64,000 nt of DNA, from positions 26,146 to 90,145 of the forward strand of contig JALHPZ010000003.1 of the NCBI GenBank assembly GCA_022842245.1, written 5' to 3'. This DNA comes from Gemmataceae bacterium. GTDB taxonomy: Bacteria > Planctomycetota > Planctomycetia > Gemmatales > Gemmataceae. This document shows positions 43,100 to 53,630 of the stretch, piece by piece. The notes under the pieces were generated by a model that made no database searches, was not told where the DNA came from, and saw only the letters and a program-made list of their open reading frames with translations. The position numbers and the translations under genes were made by a program. Every line of letters begins with the position of its first letter. Position 1 is the stretch's first letter.

Positions 43100-44170
43100 A
43101 TGGTTCATCTCACTCGTCGATTGACGAAGGGATTCACGCTTATTGAATTATTGGTCGTGATCGCAATCATCGCGATCCTGATCGGGCTGCTTCTGCCCGC
43201 TGTTCAAAAGGTTCGCGAGGCTGCGGCTCGTGCGCAAAGCGCGAACAACCTCAAGCAGATTGGCATTGGCCTCCACGCCTGCCACGACACGCACGGCAAG
43301 TTCCCGACCACGACCGGCTGCTTCCCAAGCACCGGCGAAGGCACCAACTGGGGTCTCGACAGCGTGCCGTCCCGCTTCGGAACGATGCACTATTTCCTCT
43401 TGCCCTACATCGAACAGGATAACCTTTACAAGGCATCTTGGATTTCGCCCGGCGATGGCACCGGCGGTAGCGGTAGCCAGTCTTGGCGGACCAAGAACAC
43501 TGCGGTCCCCGGTGGTGTGGTGCGGACCTATATCGCACCGCATGATCCGAGCGTTCCTGCAACTGGAATCGCGTGGGACAGGGGCGGTGCGGCCAGCTAT
43601 CACTCGAACTGGCACGCGTTCGGCGGCGGTTGGGGCGAAGACTGGCAGATTGGCGGCAAGGCCCGTATGCCCGCCTCATTCCAAGATGGAACCTCGAATA
43701 CCATCGCGTTCTTCGAACGCTATGCGATTTGCGGTCCCGGGCCCCAATGGGATAATTCCACCGTCTACGCAGAGCGCAGCTGGCAGGAAGACGGCACGCT
43801 GCCGGGCCCGGTTACTCAGTTCCATGCTTCCCAAAACGCATTCAATTCGCCTTCGTACTGGGTGAATGCCGTACCTGGTGCCGGAACGAATGGCGGTTGG
43901 GATAACCTCGGTGCGATCCCCAAGACCGGCACGAACGCCTACCCTTTCGATGCCAACACGGGCATTTCCGTTTACATGACCGCCCCGCAATCCGCTCCTA
44001 AGGTCGATCAATGCGACCCGAGGCGGTTGCAGTCGTTTTCGGCATCCGGCATTCAGGTTCTTCTGGTCGATGGTAGCGTTCGCAACATGCGAACTACCAC
44101 CGACCTGTCGACTTGGGTACGAGCCATGGTGCCGAACGATGGTCTTCCGATGGGTGCCGACTGGAACTGA
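43100..44170 (+). CDS. DUF1559 prepilin-type protein
   Basis: A 356-residue secreted protein with a type IV prepilin-like N-terminus: cleavage at [20 protein letters not shown], then [20 protein letters not shown], both standard for planctomycete DUF1559 proteins. The C-terminus has the [11 protein letters not shown] motif, but the His that usually stands ten residues before the Asp (H-x9-DG) is Ser here (SFSASG). The family may form pseudopilus-like or surface structures. A terminator-like hairpin follows, then a small lipoprotein, a frequent companion. Confidence 0.93.
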   Translation: MVHLTRRLTKGFTLIELLVVIAIIAILIGLLLPAVQKVREAAARAQSANNLKQIGIGLHACHDTHGKFPTTTGCFPSTGEGTNWGLDSVPSRFGTMHYFLLPYIEQDNLYKASWISPGDGTGGSGSQSWRTKNTAVPGGVVRTYIAPHDPSVPATGIAWDRGGAASYHSNWHAFGGGWGEDWQIGGKARMPASFQDGTSNTIAFFERYAICGPGPQWDNSTVYAERSWQEDGTLPGPVTQFHASQNAFNSPSYWVNAVPGAGTNGGWDNLGAIPKTGTNAYPFDANTGISVYMTAPQSAPKVDQCDPRRLQSFSASGIQVLLVDGSVRNMRTTTDLSTWVRAMVPNDGLPMGADWN

Positions 44171-44193
44171 CGTCTGGCGTTTCTGATTCGTCC

Positions 44194-44230
44194 GGGTCGG
44201 TTCATTCGGCTTCTGCGAATGAACCGACCC
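44194..44230 (+). terminator. Hairpin between DUF1559 and lipoprotein genes
   Basis: GGGTCGGTTCATTCG and its exact complement form a 15-bp stem with a 7-nt loop, followed by GTTTCATTT. It is a likely terminator or partial read-through site between the two genes. Confidence 0.75.
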
Positions 44231-44264
44231 GTTTCATTTCCATCCTCTTCCAGGACTCCTCCTC

Positions 44265-44768
44265 ATGACAGACTCTCGCAAACTCCTGTGCACCCTTGGT
44301 CTGGCACTGCTTCTCGCGGCTGGGTGTTCGTCCGGTAACGCGCTCGCACCGGCAAAAGTCTCCGGACGCATCAGTTATGCCGGAAAGCCATTGAAAGCTG
44401 GATCACTGCGATTCTTCACTGCTGCGGGGACCCCATACGACGGCCAGATCAGCCCCGATGGGACCTATAGCGCTGTGGACTTGCCCGTGGGCGAAGCGAT
44501 CATCGTCGTCGAAACCGAGTCGATCAATCCGAAGCGGGATCCGATGGCCGGCGCTCGAAAAACCGCGGACTCCGAACGGCGAATGAAAAGCATGGCGATG
44601 AATCAGCAACGGGCTCCCGGCGGGGACGCCGGCGCGGCTCCAGCCACGTCGACCGCCGCTGAGAATTACGTCAAGATTCCCGAAAAATACAACAACCCCA
44701 AGACCTCGCCCCTGACGATCACGCTCGAAAAGGGGCGGCAGGTCCACAACATCGAACTGACCGATTGA
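44265..44768 (+). CDS. Small lipoprotein with a carboxypeptidase-regulatory-like fold
   Basis: A 167-residue lipoprotein: hydrophobic signal ending in LLLAAGCSSG (lipid Cys at residue 21). Residues 30-85 resemble a transthyretin/carboxypeptidase regulatory-like beta domain (VSGRISYAGKPLKAGSLRF, ISPDGTYSAVDLP). The remainder is polar and low in complexity, ending with a short beta segment. Such lipoproteins usually follow DUF1559 genes in planctomycetes. The function is not known. Confidence 0.82.
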   Translation: MTDSRKLLCTLGLALLLAAGCSSGNALAPAKVSGRISYAGKPLKAGSLRFFTAAGTPYDGQISPDGTYSAVDLPVGEAIIVVETESINPKRDPMAGARKTADSERRMKSMAMNQQRAPGGDAGAAPATSTAAENYVKIPEKYNNPKTSPLTITLEKGRQVHNIELTD

Positions 44769-44838
44769 ACCTCTCGTAATACTCGGGAGTAAGCGACTGC
44801 CGTCGACTGCTCCCGCTGTACTTTCAATCGGCCCTCGC

Positions 44839-46140
44839 ATGCTGAGCCTCGTTCGCACGCTGTTCTTCTGGCCAATCCGATTTGGCCGACGCCTCTTCCG
44901 TCATCCGCGGATTGTTCTCCTCACGCTCCTGTCGCTCCTGTTGATCACGGCCTTCGGTCTCCGTTGGGCCGCGTGGTGCGCCTACGAGGCCGCCGAACGC
45001 GATCTCGCCGCTGATCGGCCCGCCGACGCCGTTCGGCGACTCCAATTCGTACGCTTGATCCTTGGACGCAATTCCGATGTCCTTTTGCTGTCCGCCCGCG
45101 CCGCACGACTCATCGGCGACTTTCCCGGCGCCGAACACCACCTGAACCGGATCATTGAACTCGTCGGCCGGACCGAACGCATCCAACTCGAATTCCTCCT
45201 CCTGCGCGTCCAGACTGGGGAGGTCGACCAACTTTCCGGCGTACTCATCGACCTCGCCGAGAAGAATCACCCCGAAACCGCAATCATTCTGGAATCGCTT
45301 GCCAAGGCGTATCTCGTCAAACTTCGATATAAGCCCGCATATTCGTGCCTGAGTTTCTGGATCGAAAAACAGCCCGGTCTGGCCAAGCCGTATCAGTGGC
45401 GGGGATGGGTGCTGGAACGGCTGGATAACGCACCGGCGGCCCGCAAGGACTACGACCGGGCACTGGAAATTGATCCCGATCTCGTGCCGGTGCGATTGCG
45501 AGTCGCCGAAATGTACCTGGAGGACAAACAGGCCCCGAAGGCGCTGCCGCACCTGGAACATTGCCTGCGCATCGCGCCGCGGGACGCTCAGGTTCAGGCG
45601 AGACTGGGGACTTGCCAGTTCCTGCTCGGACAGTTCGAACCGGCCCGCCGGAACATGGAAGCGGCCCTGACGCACCTCCCCAACGACCCTGCGTTGCTCG
45701 TGGCACTCGCCGAACTGGAGTTACAGGAAGGTCGGAACGCCGAGGCCGAGGCGTACCTACGCCGCGTGCTCGCCGCCGATCCGTCCGACACCGAAGCCCT
45801 TTTCAAGCTGGCCAGCCTGCTGGGCCTCGAGGGCCGTTCGGAAGAGTCGGCGAAAGTCATGGCGGAATACGATCGCAAGAAGGCGCTCGTCGATCGCACG
45901 AACGACCTCCTTCAAGCCATCGCGAAGAGCATGGCCCCGCCGGCCGACGACTGTGCGGAAGTTGGGCGCGCCTTGCTGGAAATCGGCCGCGAAAAGCTGG
46001 GGATCTATTGGTGCGAAAAGGCCCTCGAAGCCAATCCCGGCCACGCCGCCGCGCACGGTGCTCTCGCGCGCTATTACGAAAAGTCGGGCGACCCCGTCCG
46101 GGCCGCCGAGCACCGTCGTATGTCGGCAGAAAAACCCTGA
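44839..46140 (+). CDS. TPR-repeat membrane protein
   Basis: A 433-residue protein with one N-terminal membrane helix (about 24-44) and a body of about nine tetratricopeptide-like repeats, the clearest being AARKDYDRALEIDPDLVPVR and AEAYLRRVLAADPSDTEALF. The tail is a final helix pair. It follows the DUF1559 gene and lipoprotein on the same strand, so it may belong with them. An intrinsic terminator follows its stop, inside the end of the convergent gene. Confidence 0.85.
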   Translation: MLSLVRTLFFWPIRFGRRLFRHPRIVLLTLLSLLLITAFGLRWAAWCAYEAAERDLAADRPADAVRRLQFVRLILGRNSDVLLLSARAARLIGDFPGAEHHLNRIIELVGRTERIQLEFLLLRVQTGEVDQLSGVLIDLAEKNHPETAIILESLAKAYLVKLRYKPAYSCLSFWIEKQPGLAKPYQWRGWVLERLDNAPAARKDYDRALEIDPDLVPVRLRVAEMYLEDKQAPKALPHLEHCLRIAPRDAQVQARLGTCQFLLGQFEPARRNMEAALTHLPNDPALLVALAELELQEGRNAEAEAYLRRVLAADPSDTEALFKLASLLGLEGRSEESAKVMAEYDRKKALVDRTNDLLQAIAKSMAPPADDCAEVGRALLEIGREKLGIYWCEKALEANPGHAAAHGALARYYEKSGDPVRAAEHRRMSAEKP

Positions 46141-46146
46141 CCTCCG

Positions 46147-48189
46147 TCAACTGTGCGCTCCGGTCGGATCGATTGACCGGAGCTTTTTTGCCGTCAGGAT
46201 TCGGTAACAATCGGGCAGATCGAACGACGCCAGAGCGTTCGGCACCAGCGCCGAGAGCGGCCAATCGTAATCCTCCGACTCCGCGATCGCGGTATACGAG
46301 GTTAACGCGTTCTTGAGCGTCACCCGTTTGACGCGATCCGACAGGACCGCGGCGAACGTGGCAGGGATCGCGCCCCAACCCTTCGCCACGAGGTGCACCT
46401 CGGAGTGGCCGAAGTTCGCGAGCCAGTCCAGTACGCGCAGCACGTCGAAGGTCTTCTGGCCGACATAGGGCCGATCCAGCATGATCGCGTGGATCGCGTA
46501 GAAGTAGTCGCTGCCGTACTGCGAAAGGAACTGGTTCGCGCCGCAGGTGTCGGGACGGGATTCGCCGATCCCGCGCACATCGAGCGTGTAAAGGACGGAT
46601 TTCGGTTCAGCCTTGGCGATTTCGGCGATCAGCGGTTCGTCCCGCAGTTCCGTATCGGCGGAGTGGTGCGAGACGTAGAGTATCGCCGGCTCCTTCGATT
46701 GGCTGGGCCGCGAGTCGAGCCGCTTGTCCGCCAGTCGATACACGAGGCCGAAGACATTCGGCTCCGTTTCGACGGCGTAAACCGACGCCGCCGGCTTGGG
46801 ATACTTGCGCCCCGCGATGCCGCGAAGGATGCGGAATTCCGGCACGCCTTTCGCCTCAGGCATCTTGAGCGCATCGCGCAGCGCCCTCGACAGGCTTGCG
46901 GCGTCGTGCTTCGGCCGCTGCAGGGACAGTTCCCGCGAGCGGTCCACGGTGAAGGAGTAGACCGTCCGGGATTTCAACTCGGCGACCTGTCCGTTCGGGG
47001 TACAGTACAAAGTCTCGTCCTTTTCGATCGTCAGCTTCGGTTCCATCGTCGCGTCGGAGATTTTCGTGATCGCGTTGAACCAACGATACATCGCCTCGCG
47101 GTTTTCGATTGAGTAGCCGTGGTCGGTCGGGCCGGTGTGGAGTTTGATGTTTTCTTCGGCGCCAAGAAGCTTGTAAAGCTCTTTGAGTCGGGCGAACGCC
47201 TCCTCGGATCCGCGGACGTCGAAGAAATCTTGTTCCTTCGCGAGGATGACGACGGGTTTCGGCGCCATCGCGGCCAGGAAGTCGGCATGGTCGAGGCCGT
47301 GGGCGAGCACGCGCGGGGGGCATTGTTCGGTGTCGGCGGGCAGTTCGTTCTCGAGATTCCGTCGGAAGGTGGTGACGAAGCAGGCGGGTGCGGCCATGGT
47401 CCACCGGCCTTCGACGCCGCAGAGCCAGGTGGACATCGTGCCGCCGCCGGAGTTCCCCGTGATGCCGACGCGAGTCGGGTCGACCTCCTTGCGGGTGAGG
47501 AGGTAGTCGAGGGCGCGGATGCCGTCCCAGGCGCGCCAGCTGCCGAAGAATTCCCCGACGAGGAACTGCTGGTTGCCGGCGTGGAGGTGCTCGCCGACGC
47601 CAACGCGTGGACGGTGCTTGATATCGATGTGCGAATACTGGACGCGTTCGCCCTGACCGATCGGATCGAAGATCAGCGTAACGTAACCCTGCCGCGCCAG
47701 ACCCTGCGCGAAGGCCTGGTAAGCCTCGGCTGCCTTGCCGTTGGAGGAGTGCCCGCAGGAACCGACGACGCCGGGACGCGGCGCGGTGATGCCTTTGGGC
47801 ACGTAGACGTTCGCCGAAACAAGAAATCCTGGACGGCTCTCGAACAGAACTTTCTCAATGGTATAGGCGTCTCGGTCGACCACACCGGTGATGCGGGCGT
47901 TCAACGGGGTCTTGCCAGGGAACGGGCCGAAACAGTCGGCGATCCGTCGCCGCACATCTTTGACATAGTTCTCGGCATCGGCTTTCGAATTCAAGCCGGC
48001 CCTGCGTTTCCCCCCGATCGCCTCGGCCTCGCGCACGCGCGTGACGAAATGCTCCTGCACCATACGCGGGAAACGGTTGAGGGGCGCCATCGCCGGGGAT
48101 TGCGCCGAAGCCCGGACCGGAGCGAGCAACGTAGCGGCACCAATCAACGATAGACAGTCGCGGCGGGATAAAAGCGTTCGATCAAACAT
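46147..48189 (-). CDS. Exported alpha/beta hydrolase, acetyl-xylan-esterase-like (second copy)
   Basis: A 680-residue protein with a Tat-like signal (LLSRRDCLSLIGAATLLAP). The hydrolase core has RPGVVGSCGHSSNG, the nucleophile elbow GITGNSGGGTMSTWL and an HADFLAAMAPKPVVIL strand; the C-terminal part is a second, degenerate lobe. It shares this order with the protein at 33285. The start codon lies within an imperfect inverted repeat (48185-48232). It is convergent with the TPR gene and overlaps its terminator. Confidence 0.82.
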   Translation of the reverse strand: MFDRTLLSRRDCLSLIGAATLLAPVRASAQSPAMAPLNRFPRMVQEHFVTRVREAEAIGGKRRAGLNSKADAENYVKDVRRRIADCFGPFPGKTPLNARITGVVDRDAYTIEKVLFESRPGFLVSANVYVPKGITAPRPGVVGSCGHSSNGKAAEAYQAFAQGLARQGYVTLIFDPIGQGERVQYSHIDIKHRPRVGVGEHLHAGNQQFLVGEFFGSWRAWDGIRALDYLLTRKEVDPTRVGITGNSGGGTMSTWLCGVEGRWTMAAPACFVTTFRRNLENELPADTEQCPPRVLAHGLDHADFLAAMAPKPVVILAKEQDFFDVRGSEEAFARLKELYKLLGAEENIKLHTGPTDHGYSIENREAMYRWFNAITKISDATMEPKLTIEKDETLYCTPNGQVAELKSRTVYSFTVDRSRELSLQRPKHDAASLSRALRDALKMPEAKGVPEFRILRGIAGRKYPKPAASVYAVETEPNVFGLVYRLADKRLDSRPSQSKEPAILYVSHHSADTELRDEPLIAEIAKAEPKSVLYTLDVRGIGESRPDTCGANQFLSQYGSDYFYAIHAIMLDRPYVGQKTFDVLRVLDWLANFGHSEVHLVAKGWGAIPATFAAVLSDRVKRVTLKNALTSYTAIAESEDYDWPLSALVPNALASFDLPDCYRILTAKKLRSIDPTGAHS
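46157..46189 (+). terminator. Intrinsic terminator of the TPR gene
   Basis: GCTCCGGTC and GACCGGAGC form a 9-bp stem followed by TTTTTTG. The stem lies within the last codons of the convergent hydrolase gene. Confidence 0.85.
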
Positions 48190-48261
48190 GGCGGGCCAAT
48201 CCGGGGTGGGAAGGGAACCCCGCCATCATGTTCGATTCGGTCGGTGGAAGGAACCGAAAAA

Positions 48262-49335
48262 TCAGATCAATCCGTGGTGGCCGAGAAAGCGTTCGGCGTC
48301 GAGGGCGGCCATGCAGCCGGTTCCGGCGGCGGAGATGGCCTGGCGGTAGTAGTCGTCCGCCACGTCGCCCGCGGCGAAGACGCCTTCGACACTGGTGTAG
48401 GTCCTCGCCACGGTCGTCCATTTGAGGTAGCCCGATTCGGTCAAAGCGACCTGCCCCTCGAGGAAAGCGACGTTCGGTGTGTGGCCGATGGCGCAGAACA
48501 TGCCGGTCACGTCGAGCGTGGATTTTTCACCGGTCTTGTTGTTCCGCACTCGAACACCGGTTACGCCGACGCGCGGGTTGTCGTCGCCGAGCACTTCTTC
48601 AACTTCCGTATTCCAGTGAATCCGGATCTTCGCATTGGCGGCCGTCCGGTCGGCCATGATCTTGCTGGCACGGAACACGTCCCGTCGGACGAGCATATGC
48701 ACCTCGCTGGCGAACTTCGTGAGATACATCGCCTCCTCGCAAGCCGTGTCGCCCGCCCCGATGACGGCGAGCGGTTTGTTCTTGAATCGCGGCAACGCAC
48801 CGTCGCAAACCGCGCATGCCGACACGCCCTTGTTCTTGAAGCGGTCTTCGCTCGGTAGGCCGAGATAGTTCGCGCGGGCACCAGTGGCGATTATGAGCGT
48901 ATGCGCATGGACGGTCTCGCCGTCGTGAGTCGTAACAGCGAAGGGTCGAGATTTGAGGTCGACCTTGACAACGTCCTTCGATTCGATGCGGGTTCCGTAA
49001 TTGATGGCCTGCTGCCGCATGAGGGCCATCAACTCCGGTCCGTTGATACCGTGGGTGGGCTGTTCCTGATTCTGTTCCACCCAGAACGGCAGGTCGTAGG
49101 GGTCTTTCAAGGCCGACTTGAGATACGCCCGGGTATCGCCGGCAGGCCAACTCGGGAAGTTTTCAACTTCCGTGGTGAGCGCCAGCTGCCCCAGCGGAAT
49201 CGTGCCGTTTTGCTGGTTTTTGACGTCGTGCGGGTTCCCCTGGAACACGAGCGGATTGAGCTGCGCGCGGGCGGCATAAATGGCGGCGGTCCATGCGGCG
49301 GGGCCGGAACCGACGATCACGACATTCTCGGGCAT
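48262..49335 (-). CDS. trxB: Thioredoxin reductase
   Basis: A 357-residue FAD/NADPH disulfide reductase that reduces thioredoxin. FAD-binding [17 protein letters not shown] is near the N-terminus, the redox CAVC pair is at Cys174/Cys177, NADPH-binding [10 protein letters not shown] follows, and the C-terminal FAD motif is [17 protein letters not shown]. The protein is about 40 residues longer than typical bacterial TrxB, mostly through loops. No thioredoxin gene is adjacent. It is divergent from argA. Confidence 0.94.
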   Translation of the reverse strand: MPENVVIVGSGPAAWTAAIYAARAQLNPLVFQGNPHDVKNQQNGTIPLGQLALTTEVENFPSWPAGDTRAYLKSALKDPYDLPFWVEQNQEQPTHGINGPELMALMRQQAINYGTRIESKDVVKVDLKSRPFAVTTHDGETVHAHTLIIATGARANYLGLPSEDRFKNKGVSACAVCDGALPRFKNKPLAVIGAGDTACEEAMYLTKFASEVHMLVRRDVFRASKIMADRTAANAKIRIHWNTEVEEVLGDDNPRVGVTGVRVRNNKTGEKSTLDVTGMFCAIGHTPNVAFLEGQVALTESGYLKWTTVARTYTSVEGVFAAGDVADDYYRQAISAAGTGCMAALDAERFLGHHGLI

Positions 49336-49437
49336 TACTCTCGCTCCAGATCGTTTTGACGCTTCGGCCTATGATGGTCCGTTAGGTTCGTTATATTCTA
49401 GTCATCCCCCGCGAGTGAACGAGGTCCGACCCGCGCC

Positions 49438-50724
49438 ATGTTCCGGCTGACCAACCTCCGCGAGATCCTGCGCTATGTGCCGCGGTTTCGCGACCGGACG
49501 TTTGTGATCGCCATCGACGGTGCCGTCGTCGAGGACGAGAACTTCCCGAACCTCCTGCTCGATATCGCGCTGCTGCGCAGCCTGAGCATCCGTGTGGCGC
49601 TCGTCCACGGGGCGGCGCATCAGATCCGTCGCTATGCGGAACAGGTGAAGATCGAACCGTCGAACATCGACGGTACCGGGGTAACCGATGCGCCGACGTT
49701 GAACGTCGCCATCTCGGCCGCGAACCGCGTGACCCACGAGATTCTCGAAGGCCTCTCGGCGAACGACCTGCGCGGCGCATGCCCGAACGCGGTCGTCGCC
49801 CACCCGGCGGGCATCCTCGGCGGCGTCGATCGCAAGTTCACTGGTCGCGTCGAACGCGTCGACGTCGAACTCCTCGCCGCTCTCATGGAGCGGGACATCA
49901 TCCCCGTGATTCCGCCAATCGGCTGCGACGGCGTCGGGCATTCGTACCGGTTGAACTCCGACGCCGTCGCCGTGGAAATCGCGAGGAGCCTGCGCGCGGT
50001 GAAACTCATCTATCTCACGGGGGAAGGCGGCATTCGCGGACCCGGGGGCGTGATCCGTCAGATGACCATCGAAGAGGCCGACGCTTTTCTCAAGAAACAC
50101 CGCGCCGAACTGACGAATGGGGCCGTCACGAAACTGACCCACTCCATCCGCGCCGGCAAGGAGGGGATCGAGCGAATTCACATCATCGACGGAGGAGAAG
50201 AAGAGGGCCTCCTCAGCGAAGTCTTTTCCAACGAGGGGATTGGCACGCTGATCTACACGAACGAATACCAGTCGATCCGGCCGGCCCAAAAGAAGGACAT
50301 CCGCGCGATCTATAACCTGATCCGGCGCGGGATTCAGTCCGAGGAATTGATGAAGCGCTCGCGCGCCGACATCGAGCGGAACATCGCCGACTATTTCGTC
50401 TTCGAAGTGGACAAAAACCCGGTGGCCTGCGCGGCGTTGCACACGTACCCGGAACTGGGCAAGGCCGAGTTCGCGTCGCTCTATGTTGATGCCGGCTACG
50501 AGAACAAGGGGATCGGCGGTCGATTGATCGCCTATGCCGAGAATGTTGCCCGCTCCCGGGGCTTTGGGGAATTCTTCTGTCTTTCCACTCAAGCGATCAA
50601 CTACTTCATCCAAAAAGGCGGATTTTCGCTCGGGACCCCTGACGACCTCCCGCCGGCCCGACGCGAATCGTACGATCGTAGCAATCGCCGGTCGCAGGTT
50701 CTCATCAAAAAACTTCTGGCTTGA
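49438..50724 (+). CDS. argA: Amino-acid N-acetyltransferase (N-acetylglutamate synthase)
   Basis: A 428-residue protein that combines an amino-acid-kinase fold (about 15-275; LVHGAAHQI, GVGHSYRLNSDAVAVEIA) with a C-terminal GNAT domain (about 285-428; the acetyl-CoA loop YENKGIGGRLIAYAE). This is the ArgA layout, making N-acetylglutamate for arginine synthesis. The length fits the family. The divergent neighbour is trxB. No other arg genes are in the window. Confidence 0.93.
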   Translation: MFRLTNLREILRYVPRFRDRTFVIAIDGAVVEDENFPNLLLDIALLRSLSIRVALVHGAAHQIRRYAEQVKIEPSNIDGTGVTDAPTLNVAISAANRVTHEILEGLSANDLRGACPNAVVAHPAGILGGVDRKFTGRVERVDVELLAALMERDIIPVIPPIGCDGVGHSYRLNSDAVAVEIARSLRAVKLIYLTGEGGIRGPGGVIRQMTIEEADAFLKKHRAELTNGAVTKLTHSIRAGKEGIERIHIIDGGEEEGLLSEVFSNEGIGTLIYTNEYQSIRPAQKKDIRAIYNLIRRGIQSEELMKRSRADIERNIADYFVFEVDKNPVACAALHTYPELGKAEFASLYVDAGYENKGIGGRLIAYAENVARSRGFGEFFCLSTQAINYFIQKGGFSLGTPDDLPPARRESYDRSNRRSQVLIKKLLA

Positions 50725-50879
50725 ACCCCGGATTTTTACCCCCGGCGCGCGGTCGTGCCGGGGGCGCGGTCGGGAACACAGCGGAGCAAAAATCCCGCCG
50801 GGAACCCCGGCCTCTTGTAGCATGCGCTGGCCAGTCGCGAGCCGATACCTCCACCACTGCCGAAGTGGGAGGATCGATC

Positions 50880-51218
50880 GTGGCTACCTTTCTCGTTTTG
50901 CCGCCGCGCGAGCTGTTGGAACACGCCGTGACGGAATTCGCCAATCGATTGTTGCCGGGACTGCCGAAGCCATTGGGCCTGTCGGATGTTTTGCTCGCAC
51001 ACGTGGTCGCGAGCCTCCCCGGCGGGGATGGCGCCTACGTGATTTATCGCGAGGAACTGCCCGACACCGGCGACACGGTCAGCGTGCTCGTCGAGGCCTT
51101 TGGCGCTGAACCGGGCGATCGCGTTCTGGAGATCGGTGCGCCGCGCAATCTCGCTTCGGCGAGCGTCCGCGAATCGTTCGTACCAGGCGTCGTGTCCGCC
51201 TTCCCGCTGGCGCGATAA
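50880..51218 (+). CDS. Hypothetical small protein
   Basis: A 112-residue soluble protein with no recognised domain. The GTG at 50880 is chosen because GGGAGGA lies just upstream, and the upstream part of the frame is compositionally unlike protein. The sequence is mixed alpha/beta, with GDGAYVIYREELPDTGDTV as its most distinctive piece. It is followed within nine bases by another small gene, and then by a GNAT gene, suggesting an operon of unknown purpose. Confidence 0.65.
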   Translation: MATFLVLPPRELLEHAVTEFANRLLPGLPKPLGLSDVLLAHVVASLPGGDGAYVIYREELPDTGDTVSVLVEAFGAEPGDRVLEIGAPRNLASASVRESFVPGVVSAFPLAR

Positions 51219-51227
51219 AGTAACCAG

Positions 51228-51674
51228 ATGAACAACAACGAATTCGCGGCCGATGATTCGTGGTCGTCCCTGGCCCAAGAATTGGGGCTTGGCGACGAAC
51301 CGTCTCCTGCGGCCCCTTTGATCGACTCACCCGTCGAACCGCCTCTCCCGGAAATGCCGGACGCCGAAGACTTCGAGGACACGGCTTTGGAGCCGGACTT
51401 GTCTTCCGAGCCATCATCCGAGTCGGATGAACAAGGCGAAGATGGCAAGCGTCGTCGTCGTCGCCGTCGGCGCCGCCGCAAGGGTGGTGGGCCGGATTCG
51501 GGCGAAACGATTGCGGATCCAGCGGACGGTGCCGAGGCGTTCGACGATGGCACCGACGCTGCCGCTGTCGAAGGCGAGACGCCGGCGGATCTCGCCATGC
51601 GCGATGTCGTGGCCAACTGGAACGTTCCCACATGGGACGAACTGATTGCCGGTTTGTATCGGCCGGGCCACTGA
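51228..51674 (+). CDS. Acidic protein with a poly-Arg tract
   Basis: A 148-residue hydrophilic protein. Residues 1-70 are strongly acidic, then KRRRRRRRRRRKGGG gives a run of ten arginines (about 74-83). The last ~30 residues (VANWNVPTWDELIAGLYRP) look like a short structured motif. The charge pattern resembles disordered RNA-binding segments of RNase E/G-type or S1 proteins, but no catalytic domain is present. It lies between two small genes on the same strand. Confidence 0.7.
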   Translation: MNNNEFAADDSWSSLAQELGLGDEPSPAAPLIDSPVEPPLPEMPDAEDFEDTALEPDLSSEPSSESDEQGEDGKRRRRRRRRRRKGGGPDSGETIADPADGAEAFDDGTDAAAVEGETPADLAMRDVVANWNVPTWDELIAGLYRPGH

Positions 51675-51693
51675 CACGCCACGGGGGCCGCAG

Positions 51694-52139
51694 ATGTCTG
51701 AAATCGCCATCGAGGTAGCGGGACCGGAGCAGTTGCCGCGAATCGTGGAAATGTTCAACAAGATTTTCCGGCCGTTGCGGACGCTGGAATCGTTCGAACG
51801 ACGATTCCAGGGTCGTCAGAATCCGTTGCGACTGATCGCGCGTCAGGGTGAAGAACCGGTCGGGTTCTTTCTGGGATTTGAACTAAAGCCCGACACCTAC
51901 TTTGCCTGGTTCTACGGGGTCGAGTCCCAGGTCCGCCGGATGGGAATCGGGGCGCAGTTGATCGAGGTCGCCCAGAAATGGGCGGCCGAAAAGGGCTACG
52001 CGACGATCCGGTTGGAATGCTACAACCAACAGCGTCCGATGCTCCACCTGGCGATCGAACTCGGTTACGACATCGTCGGTATTCGATGGGATGCATCCCG
52101 TTCCGCCAACCTCGTCATCTTCGAAAAGACTCTCAAGTC

Positions 52140-52143
<4 letters not shown>
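51694..52143 (+). CDS. GNAT-family N-acetyltransferase
   Basis: A 149-residue single-domain acetyltransferase. The CoA-binding motif is seen in WFYGVESQVRRMGIGAQLIEVA (R-x-x-G-x-G/A as RRMGIGA), with YATIRLECYNQQRPMLHLA completing the fold. The ATG at 51694 starts the first strand; the frame extends upstream but without family resemblance. The substrate is unknown. It overlaps the end of trpG on the other strand by four bases. Confidence 0.85.
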
Positions 52144-52730
<587 letters not shown>

Positions 52731-52748
52731 GGAGGATGTTATACGATT

Positions 52749-53630
52749 TCAATCCTTCGGATGTAGGATGCGCGCAATCTGCTCGACGGCCGCCACGATG
52801 CGAGGTGCCGGCCGCGAGATCGGATCCGCGTCGACCGGAAAGACGCGATGGCGCTTCACGGCTTCGAGTGATCCAAGCACTTTGGGCGAAGTCGCACGAC
52901 CACTGTGGCCGTACTGAGGCACGAGCACCGTCCCCGGGTTGCGACGCAGCACCTCCTCGTCCGAAATTCGCACATAGTCGCCGTCGAGGTCGCCGAAGAT
53001 ATTCTCGCCGCCCGCGAGCGAAATCGCTTCGGAGATCATCGACTTCGATGCTGCAGTCATGAGTGGATCGTCCGACACCAGGTAGAACACTTTCGGCCTC
53101 GGTCGACCGCTCACGCGCTGAGCCACGGCGGCGAGCGTGGCCTCCATCTCGCGTACCACCATGTCGGATGCTTCGGATCGTCCCGTCAATCGACCGATCG
53201 ATCCGATATTTCGGCCGATCTCCTGGATCGATTCTCCTTGGAATCCCGCGACAACGATTCCGAGCCGCTCCAACGCCTCGATCGTCGGTCGCTGGAATTC
53301 GCCGGCCGCGAGCACGAGGTCCGGCTTCATCGCCGCGATCGCCTCGACGTTGAACGTCTGCGGGGCGAACCCGCCAACCTTCGGCTTGGTCTTCGCTGCC
53401 TCGGGGTAGTCGCAGAACTCGGTATTGCCGACAATCGCGTCGCCAAGTCCAAGGGCAAAGAGGATTTCGGTGTTCGAAGCGGCCAGCGAGACGATCCGCT
53501 TGGCGGACACGGGAATCGGTACGTCCCGGCTCAACGAATCGCGTACGGTGGACGCCGGAACATCGGGATCCGATTTCGGTCCCCCGCAGCCGACCAGACA
53601 CACGATGAGAGGAACCCACAAACGCATCAA
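52749..53630 (-). CDS. ABC importer substrate-binding lipoprotein (BtuF/FecB-like)
   Basis: A 293-residue lipoprotein (signal ending in CLVGCGG) of the helical-backbone binding-protein class. The segment VSLAASNTEILFALGLGDAIVGNTEFCDYPE is the usual N-terminal lobe of vitamin B12, heme or siderophore binders. Its ATG overlaps the stop of the ATPase gene (four bases). Together with the two upstream genes it makes a full importer. The ligand cannot be told; no cobalamin riboswitch could fit in the short upstream gap. Confidence 0.88.
   Translation of the reverse strand: MMRLWVPLIVCLVGCGGPKSDPDVPASTVRDSLSRDVPIPVSAKRIVSLAASNTEILFALGLGDAIVGNTEFCDYPEAAKTKPKVGGFAPQTFNVEAIAAMKPDLVLAAGEFQRPTIEALERLGIVVAGFQGESIQEIGRNIGSIGRLTGRSEASDMVVREMEATLAAVAQRVSGRPRPKVFYLVSDDPLMTAASKSMISEAISLAGGENIFGDLDGDYVRISDEEVLRRNPGTVLVPQYGHSGRATSPKVLGSLEAVKRHRVFPVDADPISRPAPRIVAAVEQIARILHPKD

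Noticed and set aside
50736..50765. Possible terminator after argA
   Set aside because: There is a GC-rich stem (CCCCCGGC with GCCGGGGG), but no U tract on either strand; left unlisted as a terminator.
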